Source: Butyrivibrio fibrisolvens
GTDB taxonomy: Bacteria; Bacillota; Clostridia; Lachnospirales; Lachnospiraceae
Direction: 5' to 3'
Length of the DNA: 64,000 nt
Assembly (NCBI RefSeq): GCF_023206215.1
Contig: NZ_CP065800.1
Coordinates: forward strand, 1,860,001-1,924,000
The stretch's first letter is position 1, and every line of letters begins with the position of its first letter. Below are positions 53,281 to 63,053 of the stretch, in pieces. The translations under genes were made by a program, and so were the position numbers. The notes beneath the pieces were generated by a model. It ran no database searches. It was not told the DNA's origin and saw only the letters and a program-made list of their open reading frames with translations.

Positions 53281-55398
53281 ATGAATAGACTTATAAAAAG
53301 CGGATGGATCCTTGGAACTATTATATTTATAATTGCCGTTATCATAAATTGTTTATTTAGTTATATATCTATGAAAATTGGTATACCGCCTATTTTGGGC
53401 TTGGCAGGTTCTATGGCTATAGCTATTATGGCGGGATATTTTCCTGCAGTATGGGTTGTTATGTTTACTCATATCATCACAGGTATTTTTATCAATCAGT
53501 TTTTGTACTATACTCTCATCAATATTCTTATTGTCATTATTACAGCTTATTATTCTCAAAAAGGCTATTTTAAACGCAGATCCAAGATTGTCAGGTATGT
53601 ACTGATCACTTCTTGTATCAGTGCAGTTTTAAGCGGCGTAATAGTAGGAGAGACTGGCGAGATCAATGCAGAGATAATGAGAGATTCAATGCCTTTTAAT
53701 GTATTCTCTCTATCTTCTATGGAACTGCTACTTTTGTTTGCTGTTGTTATTTTTTTTATAGCTATTCCGGCTCAGATCATAGGCCTTGTAATTGCTTTTT
53801 TTATAGTCAGGATCATTCCTGAAGATATAAAGAAGACCTTACATAATTTTGGCTGGCTTCAAAAGCCGATCGATGATGAGGAAGTTGAGCTTTTTAACAG
53901 GACCAGAACCAGAGTTATTACGACTAATACTGTGTTTATAATCGCGCTTATCTCAACATGTCTTACAGTACTATTATTAGTTGCTTCTATTGGCAGCAGA
54001 CTCTTTATAGAGCACACTCAGGATGAGCATGAGAAGCTTGCTAAGGGCGTATCTGAGATGGTAGCCAAGGTGATAGATGGTGACAGGATAGATGAGTATA
54101 TAGCAAGTGGGGGATATGGTTATGAGTATGAGAAGATGTACAAAGCACTTGAGAATATACGAAGCATATCCGGTGATATCGAATACGTATATGTTTATAA
54201 GATAATGCCTGATGGCTGCCATGTTGTCTTTGACCTTGATTCGGAAGATGTTGTAGCTGCAGATCCGGGTGAGGTAGTGCCCTTTGATCCTACTTTTGAA
54301 CAGTTTGTTCCCTCTCTTTTAGAGGGCGGCGATATAGATGTATTTGTATCTGATGACTATTATGGATGGCTGCTTACTTCTTATACACCTATCCATAATT
54401 CAAAAGGTGAGACTGTATGCTATGCAGGCGCAGATATATCTATGAAGTATCTGTCCAATTATACAAGACAGTTTTTTATCAGGCTCCTTATTCTGTGTTC
54501 AGGAATAATCATAGTGATCATAATTACAGGACTTTGGATAGCCAAATACAGGATCATCTATCCGGTTAATTCTATGGTAGAAAGAGCCAGATTCTTTAAA
54601 TATGACAGTGAAGAAGCCAGAATAGGCAATGTGGAACTTCTAGAAGATCTGGATATCCGTACAGGTGATGAGATAGAAAGACTCTATAACTCTTTTTTGC
54701 AGGTTACTAAAGACAGTATGAAGAGTTTTAGTAAGATGCAGCAGAAGTCTGATTACATCGAGAAGGTTCAGGCCAATCTCATAGTGATTCTAGCCGGTAT
54801 GGTTGAGAACAGGGATGAATCTACAGGCGATCATATAAAGAAGACATCCATGTATACCCTTATCATTATGAAGAATATGAGAAAAATGGGTATACACCTT
54901 GAAGCCCTTACAGATGAGTATATAGATGATGTCTATAAATCTGCCCCTCTTCATGATATAGGCAAGATCAGAATAACAGATGCGATTCTTAATAAACCGG
55001 GGAAGCTTACGCCTGATGAATTTGAGGTCATGAAGCAGCATGCTCTATATGGTGGTGAGATAATCGAAAAGCTCCTTGAATCACTTACTCAGGCAAGCTA
55101 CCTGGAAGTGGCCAGAGATATAGCCATGTATCATCATGAAAAATGGGACGGCTCCGGTTATCCGTACGGCCTCAAGGGCGAAGAGATCCCGCTTAGTGCA
55201 AGGATCATGGCTGTTGCAGACGTATTTGATGCACTTATTTCAGACAGAGTTTATAAGAAGGCATTTCCTTTTGAAAAAGCCATGAGCATAATTCAGGAAG
55301 AGTCAGGAACACATTTTGATCCGGAAGTAGTTAAGGCTTTTATGCTGGATCCGGAAGATGTAAGAGCAGCTGCAGATATGCTGAAAAAGGACAAATAA
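53281..55398 (+). CDS. Membrane HD-GYP domain protein, probable c-di-GMP phosphodiesterase
   Basis: A 705-residue membrane protein. The first 185 residues hold six hydrophobic segments. A further membrane helix near 225 leads to an extracellular domain (about 240-390, ending SYTPIHNSKGETVCYAGAD), a second helix, a HAMP-like linker (YPVNSMVERARFF) and a C-terminal HD-GYP domain. That domain has HDIGKIRI and the complete signature HHEKWDGSGYPYGLKGEEIP. It should hydrolyse c-di-GMP. The ribosome site is weak. A tandem paralogue starts four bases after its stop, a clear gene duplication. Confidence 0.9.
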   Translation: MNRLIKSGWILGTIIFIIAVIINCLFSYISMKIGIPPILGLAGSMAIAIMAGYFPAVWVVMFTHIITGIFINQFLYYTLINILIVIITAYYSQKGYFKRRSKIVRYVLITSCISAVLSGVIVGETGEINAEIMRDSMPFNVFSLSSMELLLLFAVVIFFIAIPAQIIGLVIAFFIVRIIPEDIKKTLHNFGWLQKPIDDEEVELFNRTRTRVITTNTVFIIALISTCLTVLLLVASIGSRLFIEHTQDEHEKLAKGVSEMVAKVIDGDRIDEYIASGGYGYEYEKMYKALENIRSISGDIEYVYVYKIMPDGCHVVFDLDSEDVVAADPGEVVPFDPTFEQFVPSLLEGGDIDVFVSDDYYGWLLTSYTPIHNSKGETVCYAGADISMKYLSNYTRQFFIRLLILCSGIIIVIIITGLWIAKYRIIYPVNSMVERARFFKYDSEEARIGNVELLEDLDIRTGDEIERLYNSFLQVTKDSMKSFSKMQQKSDYIEKVQANLIVILAGMVENRDESTGDHIKKTSMYTLIIMKNMRKMGIHLEALTDEYIDDVYKSAPLHDIGKIRITDAILNKPGKLTPDEFEVMKQHALYGGEIIEKLLESLTQASYLEVARDIAMYHHEKWDGSGYPYGLKGEEIPLSARIMAVADVFDALISDRVYKKAFPFEKAMSIIQEESGTHFDPEVVKAFMLDPEDVRAAADMLKKDK

Positions 55399-55402
55399 TA
55401 AA

Positions 55403-57518
55403 ATGAACAAAGTTTCATTGAAAAAATGGTCTGGAGTAATTGCCGTATTTCTATTGGCAGTACTATTCAACTGCATATTGTGTCTGGGGTGTACCAGAAT
55501 GGGCCTGATGCCGGCACTGGGGATTGCAGGCTCTATGTCTGTTGCTGTTATGTCCGGATATTTTCTGGGAGTCTGGGCTGTGTTTGTGACAGAACTGATC
55601 GTCTCATTGTTTATAAAAGAGTACATATACTATGGGTTTGTTAATGTTCTAAGCGTCATTATCACAACATATTATTATAAAAAAGGATATTTCAAAAAAG
55701 TCCGGTATATTTACATATCTTATCTTTATTGCCGGAATCAATACTATTCTTACGAGTCTTATCCAACTTCAATCAGGTCATCTAAGTGAGGATCTTTTTA
55801 CGATCAATGCTTATTCGACTGCGGTGGGAAGTCTGCCTGCGAGCATGCTTGCCAGGTCGTCTGTCATAGTATTTACTACTGCGATCATATCTCATGTGAT
55901 ATGTCTTATGATAACCTACATTGCAGTAAGGATCGTTCCTGCTGATATCAAAAAACTTCTTAATGAATTTGGATGGCTTCAAAAACCCGTTAAAGATAGT
56001 GAACTTGAACAGATCAGTAAGACAGAAACCAGAAAGACTAAGATAGGAACTGTCTTTGCAATATCTCTTATAAGCACATGCCTTGTAGTGCTTGTTGTAG
56101 TTGCAATTGTAGCTAGTTCTCTTTTCGTACAACATACAAAAGATCAAAGGGAAAGACTTGCTGTCGGAGCATCTCACATGGTTGCAAATATCATAGATGG
56201 GGACAGGGTTGATCTTTATATACAGAGCAAAGGAAACACGCAGGAATATAAAGATATAAAAGGCGCTTTGGAAAATATCAAAAAGATGTCTGCTGACATA
56301 GAATACATCTATGTCTATAAGATAGTTGAGGATGGATGCATCGCGGTATTTGATATAGATACTCCTGATATGAAAGCTGCAGATCCGGGTGAACTGGTGC
56401 CGTTTGATGCATCATTATATGAGTATATCCCTGCTTTACTAAAGGGAGAGAGAATCGAGCCTTTTATATCTAATGAGTATTATGGCTGGTTTCTTACCTC
56501 TTTTATTCCGGTATATAACTCGGATGGTGAGACAGTGTGCTATGCGTGTGCCGATGTATCTATGAAATATCTGGGCGTATATAGGCGGAATTTCGTAGTA
56601 CGTATTCTGATCCTGTGTTCAGGAATGATCGTAGTTATCATAATCACAGGACTATGGGTATCTAAGTACAGAGTTGTATATCCTGTTGATACTATGGTCA
56701 TGATGTTCAAAGATTTCAGATATGACAGCGAAGAGGCCAAAAAGGCTAATCTTGCGCTTTTAAGTAAACTTGAGATCCGTACAGGCGATGAGATAGAGAG
56801 GCTCTACAATTTCTTCGTTCAGGTTGCCAAGGACAGTAGTAAGAGTTTTAGCAAGATGGTCCAGAAAACAGATTATATAGAAAAAATGCAGTCTGATCTT
56901 ATAGTCATACTGGCTGATATGGTTGAAAACAGGGATGAGTCAACCGGTGATCATATCAGAAAGACTTCAATGTATACTCTTATTATCATGAGACAGATGA
57001 GGCGAATGGGTATAAAATCAGGCATGCTTACCGACGACTATATACAAAATGTATATAAATCTGCCCCTCTCCATGATATAGGTAAGATAAGGATTCCTGA
57101 TGCGATTCTTAATAAACCCGGTAAACTTACACCTGAAGAATTCGATATCATGAAAAAACATTCTGTATATGGCGGAGCTATTATTGATGAGCTGATAGAA
57201 TCTCTTCCACAGGCAAGTTATCTTGAAATAGCAAGGGATATAGCTTTGTATCATCATGAGAGATGGGATGGTACAGGATACCCTGAGGGTCTTAAGGGTG
57301 AGGAGATTCCGCTTCCTGCAAGGATCATGGCTGTTGCAGATGTTTTTGATGCGCTTATATCTGACAGGGTCTATAAGAAGGCTTTTTCATTTGAAAAGGC
57401 GATGGATATCATAAAAGAAGAATCAGGAACGCACTTTGATCCTGATATAGTCAAGGCTTTTTTTGCAGTGTCTGATGAAGCCATGGAGACTGCCAAGAAG
57501 CAGAGCGGGAAGTCTTAA
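55403..57518 (+). pseudogene. Tandem HD-GYP paralogue with a frameshift
   Basis: Close relative of the preceding gene, with the same order of domains and a complete HD-GYP site (HDIGKIRI, HHERWDGTGYPEGLKGEEIP). The first frame (from 55403) breaks at the A6 run at 55694-55699: it reads FKKVRYIYISY and stops at 55789. With one A fewer the sequence reads YFKKSGIFTYLIFIAG and continues to the stop at 57518, giving 704 residues, almost exactly the 705 of its neighbour. So the rest of the gene looks under selection. The second frame alone starts at an ATG at 55824 and would lack the first membrane helices. Phase variation or a sequence error are the options. Confidence 0.85.
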
Positions 57519-57609
57519 GCTACATTTAAGTTTAAATAAAGCTTGCTTTAAAGATAGGTCGTTATAGTGTACTTCGAAGATTAACGTGAACTATTTTTCG
57601 GAGGCTATA

Positions 57610-60165
57610 ATGAAGGATTACGAATTAGATGAGCAGGCAATAGATAATAACGGGGTATATAGCAATGTGGCTGACGGTGATGGAGATATTGCTAATGAAG
57701 ATACCAGTAGTGAGAGCATTATTGGAGAAGGTGACATTCTTGAGGATAGTAGCAATAAAGATCTGATAGACGAAGATAAGATCTACGAGAAGATGATAGG
57801 TGAGGATCTTATTGGCGAATATAATATCCATGATGATATGCTGAGTGATGAGCTTGCGGATGAAGATACAATCAATGAATATCCTACCAATGAAGAGTCA
57901 TTGGGTGAAGATTCTATAAATGATGACTCTACAAATGAAGATCTATTAGATGAAGACTTTGCCTATGAAGATGAGTCTTTAGAAGATGCTTTCGAAGATG
58001 ACGAGTCTGGTGAATCCGCTTTGTCAAATAAGAAGGATCTTAAGATAAGCCCTAAAGCAGTTCTTATAAAGTGCGGCAATGGTATTAAGTCTCATAAGAA
58101 GATGGTCTTTGCTGCAATTGCTGTATGTCTTGCCGGCGCTGTGGGAGTATCGGCGTTGTCTTTTGCCAAGGCTAAGGGGGAAGAAGTGGAGGCTGTTCCG
58201 GCAGCTACAGAGCAGATCATCAAGCAGGATCTGTCCAAGTCCATAGCAGTAAACGGGACTATTGCAAGTAGTGCAAGTTACAGTCTTTCTAGTGAAGTGA
58301 CGGATGTTACGGTTAGTGAGCTCAATGTGTCTGTTGGTGACAGGGTCAAGGCAGGAGATGTCATCGCAGTTCTTGATACTACATCTTTAGAAAAATCCCT
58401 TGAAATTGCTAACAAGAATCTTGAGACTACCAAGGAAAAAAATGAGCTTGACGTAGATGCTTCAAAGAGAAGCTATTCTAATGCCACAGAGTCAGCTTCT
58501 ACTCAGAATGAGAGAGCCAAGGATGATGTAGATAAGGCGCAGGATGAACTTAATAAGTCTACTAATGACATGAATACTGCAAGTAAAGATGTAGATACCA
58601 CCAAGGCTGACTCTCAGAGTAAGGATGCTGCAGTAACAAGTGCCAAAGATGATGTTACCAATGCTACTAATAATGCAAACAGTAAGTCAGATGCAGCTAC
58701 TAAGACTCAGAAGGAGTATGACAATGCGGTAAGTGCTCTGTCTGATGCCCAGGCGCAGCTTGATACTGCCAAGGCCAATGCTCAGACTGCTATAGATGCT
58801 GCCAAGACCAAGGTAGATACAGCACAGGCTGCATATGATACAGCTCTTTCTGACAAGAATGCTGCCCAGAGTACTTATGATACTGCCAAGAGTGCCTATG
58901 ATACAGCTGCAGCTGAACTTGAAGATCTCAGATCTCAGAAAGATTCAGAGAATCCTCCGGAAGATATAGATACACAGATAAGTAATAAAGAAAGCGATGT
59001 TGCAACTAAGAAGGCAGATATGGATACAGCCAAGCAGACGCTTGATGATAAGACATCTGCCTATGATACAGCTTCATCTACTCTTGACAGTGCTAAAACT
59101 GAGCTTAGTAATGCTCAGAATAGTCAGGAGTTAAAAGATGCTCAGGCCAAATATGATGCAGCCCTTGAAGCCAAAAATAAAGCAGAACAGGCCAATGACA
59201 CCGCACAGACAGATAGTAAGAATGCTCAAAGAGACCTTGAAAGTAAGCAGTCAGCTCTGACAGAAGCACAGACAGCTCAGTCTGAAGCAAAGAGTAAACA
59301 GTCAGAAGCTCAGTCCAAGTATGATACTGCCAAGTCTCAGACTAAGACCAATCAGGAAAGCCTTGATAAGGCCAAAGAGAATCAGGAAGATACCAAGAGA
59401 AGCAGTGATAAGAGCGTTGCAGACAGCGCTGATTCTGTAACTAGTAGTAAGCTTTCGGCAGAGTCTTCTGAGCTTACAGCTCAGCAGGAAGTTGACAAGA
59501 TCACAGCTCAGATTGAGAAGGCTACGATCATTGCTCCTTTTGACGGAGTTATCACAGTCCTGGATGTAAAACAGGGAGATACCTATAAAGGAGGAGAGCT
59601 GGCTCTTCTTCAGGATGATAGCGGATACAAGGTATCAGCTACAGTAGATCAGTATGACATAAGTGATATCTATGAAGGTATGAAGGTTACTATTAAGACT
59701 GATACAACAGGGGATGAGCTTATGGACGGAATCCTGACTTTTGTATCACCTGTTCCTAAGGCTACAACAGCATCTTCCTCTACCAATGAATCTGCAGGTA
59801 CATCCGCTAGTACAGACTATCCTATAGAAGTTACCATCACTAATCCAAGTGACAGACTTCGTATAGGTATGACTGCCAAGCTTACTATCATCCAGCAGGA
59901 AGTTACAGATGCTCTAACTGTATCAGAGTCATCTGTTCAGATTGATGATAACGGTCAGCCATATGTGGAAGTAGTGACAGGAACAGATGCTGATGGCAAT
60001 ATGGAAACTCAGAATATATCAGTATCATACGGACTTAAGACAGACTATTATGTCCAGATAATAGGAGATGGAATCTCTGAAGGCATGGAAGTTAAAATGC
60101 CTGATCTTATGACTGATACAGGCAGCTATGAGGATACGGGAGACTTTACGGAAGGCATGTACTGA
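57610..60165 (+). CDS. MacA-like membrane fusion protein with long coiled coil
   Basis: Periplasmic-adaptor-type protein of about 851 residues that should work with the MacB-like genes after it. It has an acidic N-terminal region of about 150 residues, expected in the cytoplasm, made of repeats like GEDSINDD and NEDLLDED. One membrane helix (about 165-190) follows, then a lipoyl half-motif (GDRVKAGDVIAVLD), a very long Ala/Asp/Lys-rich coiled coil (about 257-630), the second lipoyl half (KATIIAPFDGVITVLDVKQGD) and beta-barrel domains. Ordinary MacA is about 370 residues. GGAGG five bases before the ATG at 57610 decides the start. The next gene overlaps its stop codon. Confidence 0.88.
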   Translation: MKDYELDEQAIDNNGVYSNVADGDGDIANEDTSSESIIGEGDILEDSSNKDLIDEDKIYEKMIGEDLIGEYNIHDDMLSDELADEDTINEYPTNEESLGEDSINDDSTNEDLLDEDFAYEDESLEDAFEDDESGESALSNKKDLKISPKAVLIKCGNGIKSHKKMVFAAIAVCLAGAVGVSALSFAKAKGEEVEAVPAATEQIIKQDLSKSIAVNGTIASSASYSLSSEVTDVTVSELNVSVGDRVKAGDVIAVLDTTSLEKSLEIANKNLETTKEKNELDVDASKRSYSNATESASTQNERAKDDVDKAQDELNKSTNDMNTASKDVDTTKADSQSKDAAVTSAKDDVTNATNNANSKSDAATKTQKEYDNAVSALSDAQAQLDTAKANAQTAIDAAKTKVDTAQAAYDTALSDKNAAQSTYDTAKSAYDTAAAELEDLRSQKDSENPPEDIDTQISNKESDVATKKADMDTAKQTLDDKTSAYDTASSTLDSAKTELSNAQNSQELKDAQAKYDAALEAKNKAEQANDTAQTDSKNAQRDLESKQSALTEAQTAQSEAKSKQSEAQSKYDTAKSQTKTNQESLDKAKENQEDTKRSSDKSVADSADSVTSSKLSAESSELTAQQEVDKITAQIEKATIIAPFDGVITVLDVKQGDTYKGGELALLQDDSGYKVSATVDQYDISDIYEGMKVTIKTDTTGDELMDGILTFVSPVPKATTASSSTNESAGTSASTDYPIEVTITNPSDRLRIGMTAKLTIIQQEVTDALTVSESSVQIDDNGQPYVEVVTGTDADGNMETQNISVSYGLKTDYYVQIIGDGISEGMEVKMPDLMTDTGSYEDTGDFTEGMY

Positions 60166-60896
60166 TGAGTGATATTATGATCGATGCAAGAGGCATCATT
60201 AAAAGATTTAATATTGGTAAGGAAAATGAGCTTGAGATACTACACGGAGTGAATCTAAAGGTCAGAAAAGGAGAGTTTGTATCCGTAGTAGGTCAGTCAG
60301 GATCCGGCAAATCTACTCTTATGAATATAATAGGTATACTGGATAAGCCTACGAAGGGATCCTATATACTTGACGGAATTGATATAGCCAAGGCCAAAGA
60401 TAATCAGCTATGTGCAATACGTAATCAAAAGATCGGTTTTGTATTCCAGACTTACAACCTGATCCCCAGAACAAGTGCTCTTAAGAACGTGGAACTTCCT
60501 ATGTTATATGCAGGAGTTAAGGCAAGAGAGAGAAAAGAAAAGGCCATGGAACTGTTAGAACTTGTAGGAATGGGCGAAAGGACAGATCATAAGCCTGATG
60601 AACTTTCAGGTGGTCAGAAGCAGAGAGTTGCTATAGCAAGAGCTCTTGTCAATGATCCTGCCATAATTCTTGCCGATGAGCCAACAGGAGCTTTGGATAG
60701 TGCAACCGGAAGGGCTGTCATGGATCTTTTCCATAAATTAAATGAAGAAAAAGGAATCACTATAGTCTTTATAACCCATTCTAATGAACTGGCAGAAGAG
60801 ACAGGGAGAATCCTGACACTTCGAGATGGAATGATCATAGGCGAAAGACAGGGAACTAATCATAATTCCTATGTTAAGGCAGCAAGTAACTTCTGA
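60165..60896 (+). CDS. ABC transporter ATPase, MacB/LolD type
   Basis: Cytoplasmic ATPase of 243 residues. Walker A GQSGSGKST, signature LSGGQKQRVAIARAL, Walker B IILADEPTGALD and the switch His in ITHS are complete. It belongs to the MacB/LolD branch, which drives mechanical transport or export with an FtsX-type permease. The start codon overlaps the stop codon of the fusion protein gene (TGATG), a sign of translational coupling. The permease gene begins 44 bases later. Confidence 0.95.
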   Translation: MSDIMIDARGIIKRFNIGKENELEILHGVNLKVRKGEFVSVVGQSGSGKSTLMNIIGILDKPTKGSYILDGIDIAKAKDNQLCAIRNQKIGFVFQTYNLIPRTSALKNVELPMLYAGVKARERKEKAMELLELVGMGERTDHKPDELSGGQKQRVAIARALVNDPAIILADEPTGALDSATGRAVMDLFHKLNEEKGITIVFITHSNELAEETGRILTLRDGMIIGERQGTNHNSYVKAASNF

Positions 60897-60940
60897 CCGG
60901 CTGGATTATTTTTTCATACATAATAAGGAAAAAAATAGAA

Positions 60941-62203
60941 ATGATATTAGAAAATATAAAGCTGTCTCTTTCAGCTCTCTATGCCAATAAATTAAGAACA
61001 TGTCTTACGATGCTGGGAATAGTGATAGGTATCGCTTCTATGATAGCTATCATGACAGTAAGTGATGCTATGAATAAGTCTACTATGAATTCCATGGGAG
61101 ATATGGGTGCCAATGTAGTTAGCGTATTCCTCACTCAGAAAGCTGATGAGAACGGAGAATACGATGAGAATGTCCGCGCTATGAAAGACAAGGACTACGT
61201 TTCGAGCCAGATGCTTGAAGGCATCCGAAAGACTTTTGGCAGTAGTATAAGTGGCATCTCCATATCTGCAGAAGTAGGCAGCGTGAAAGTTACAGATAAG
61301 AAGAACTATGCCAATATAACCCTTATTGGAAGCAATGCTACAGGTATCAAAAAGAACAATCTTACAATGCTTGCAGGAAGAAGTTTTGTATCAAAAGACT
61401 ATGAAGATGGCAAAAAAGTTATCCTTGTGAGCGATAAATATGTTCAGAATATGTTCAGTGGTGATAATGAAGGCGCCCTTGGGCAGAATGTCGAAGTTGT
61501 TATAAACGGCAAATACTACAACTATACTATCGTAGGAGTATACGAATATCATGATACAGGATACAGTAGCGGAACAAGCCAGAGGGACATTCAGACAGGC
61601 GCCTATATACCATACATGACAGCAACAAGGCAGCTTAGAGAAGAGGCTAATATTACTAACTTTGATGTGATCACCAAGGCTGGAGCAGATCCGACACAGT
61701 TATCCTTTGATCTTATGGATTATATGAATGAGAACTTCTATAAAAACAATGATGCTTATGAAATCTATGCTTATAGCATGAAGGCTGAGCTTAAAGAGAT
61801 GGAGAATATGCTTAATACTCAGAAGATGGCCTTCATGGCAGTTGGAGCCATATCTTTACTGGTAGGCGGAATCGGTGTTATGAACATCATGATCGTATCT
61901 ATTACAGAGAGAACCAGAGAGATAGGCACCAGAAAAGCTCTTGGAGCTACCAATGGTTATATAAGGCTTCAGTTCATTACAGAAGCAGTAGTTGTATGCT
62001 TTATCGGCGGAATAATCGGTGTGATACTGGGTATTGTATTTGGAATAGCTGCATCAAATCTTATGAACTATCAGGGAAGTCCGTCAGTAACAGGTATCGC
62101 TGCATGTCTACTTTTCTCTATAGTATTCGGAGTGTTCTTTGGATATTATCCGGCAGGCAAGGCTGCAAAGCTCAATCCTATTGAAGCGCTGCGGTATGAA
62201 TGA
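60941..62203 (+). CDS. ABC transporter permease, MacB/FtsX type
   Basis: Permease of 420 residues. The first helix (residues about 20-42, NKLRTCLTMLGIVIGIASMI) is followed by a 220-residue extracellular MacB-type domain and three C-terminal helices with the phrase SLLVGGIGVMNIMIVSITER. This is the full topology of MacB permeases. AAGGAAA lies upstream of the ATG. Fusion protein, ATPase and permease together form one export system, possibly for a peptide, lipid or antibiotic; Gram-positive systems of this type often confer resistance to antimicrobial peptides. Confidence 0.93.
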   Translation: MILENIKLSLSALYANKLRTCLTMLGIVIGIASMIAIMTVSDAMNKSTMNSMGDMGANVVSVFLTQKADENGEYDENVRAMKDKDYVSSQMLEGIRKTFGSSISGISISAEVGSVKVTDKKNYANITLIGSNATGIKKNNLTMLAGRSFVSKDYEDGKKVILVSDKYVQNMFSGDNEGALGQNVEVVINGKYYNYTIVGVYEYHDTGYSSGTSQRDIQTGAYIPYMTATRQLREEANITNFDVITKAGADPTQLSFDLMDYMNENFYKNNDAYEIYAYSMKAELKEMENMLNTQKMAFMAVGAISLLVGGIGVMNIMIVSITERTREIGTRKALGATNGYIRLQFITEAVVVCFIGGIIGVILGIVFGIAASNLMNYQGSPSVTGIAACLLFSIVFGVFFGYYPAGKAAKLNPIEALRYE

Positions 62204-62479
62204 GGTTACGACTTTGTAAGCCCCTCGCCGCTAGGGTGGGAAATTTGAAAATAATAAGAAGTTTTTGCAATGATTAATACACGGTTCGATTCTGTAGCTT
62301 CTCTAGGTATACCAGATTGCTCAAGTGAGATATTATCGGTGTGTTAAATATGATCAAATATTGCATCGACAATATAAGAAAAATCATAAAAACAAAAAAC
62401 AATTATTGCAAAAACAATTATTTGAGATTAGAATACAAACATCTGTTCGTTATATGTATTTTAAAGGATTAAGGTTTTA
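62204..62479. other. Intergenic region with a possible lone family end motif
   Basis: About 275 bases. CTAGGGTGGGAAATTTG at 62231-62247 recalls the CAAGTGGGAAGTTTG end motif found at 6405 and 21089, but without a pairing partner. Nothing else is evident. Confidence 0.3.
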
Positions 62480-62986
62480 ATGTTGAGGATAAGATACGAA
62501 GCACAGGAAACAGTTAAGTTAGTCGGAGCCAAGATCATGGCATCCAGACAGTTTCAGGAAGCAGATCTCCAGACACATCATCATGTTACCACCGTTGCAA
62601 GACATAGCTTCAGAGTTGCATGCGTATGCTTTTGCATATGTCATTTCCTTTATGTTGTCTTCAAGATAAGGACTAACTGGCAGCTTCTTATCGTATGCGC
62701 CCTCTTGCATGACCTTGGCATTATAGGCAGACACTTCAAGTATGCAAGTAAATCTGAGTGTTATATGAAACATCCGGTAGATTCAGTTGATATAGCAGAT
62801 AGTCTTCTTGGTGGACTTGATGATACCGCAAGAGATATCATAGGCAATCACATGTGGCCTGTGACTCCCACACGTCCTCGTACTATTGAGGGATTTATAA
62901 TAACTGTAGCTGATAAGTACAGCGCCATGACAGATTTCATTCCTATGAATCATAGGCAGATGCTTGTAGAAGCTGCTATTTTATGA
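62480..62986 (+). CDS. HD-domain phosphohydrolase
   Basis: A 168-residue protein with the metal-binding residues of the HD family: an early HHHVTTVARHS, LLHDLGI near residue 75, a His in KHPVDSVDIA and a late ADKYSAMTDF. It resembles short cytoplasmic HD hydrolases that act on nucleotides. It lacks the GYP motif of the proteins at 53281. A hydrophobic stretch (VCFCICHFLYVVF) in the middle may be a buried helix. AAGG precedes the ATG. Its terminator follows directly. Substrate unknown. Confidence 0.75.
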   Translation: MLRIRYEAQETVKLVGAKIMASRQFQEADLQTHHHVTTVARHSFRVACVCFCICHFLYVVFKIRTNWQLLIVCALLHDLGIIGRHFKYASKSECYMKHPVDSVDIADSLLGGLDDTARDIIGNHMWPVTPTRPRTIEGFIITVADKYSAMTDFIPMNHRQMLVEAAIL

Positions 62987-62999
62987 TGAATATTATTTT

Positions 63000-63029
63000 A
63001 GCCGTCATGTAAAAATGGCGGCTTTTTTT
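63000..63029 (+). terminator. Terminator of the HD-domain gene
   Basis: AGCCGTCAT and ATGGCGGCT pair (one G-T), followed by seven T. Confidence 0.85.
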
Positions 63030-63053
63030 CGCATAATACATATGAGGTTATCT

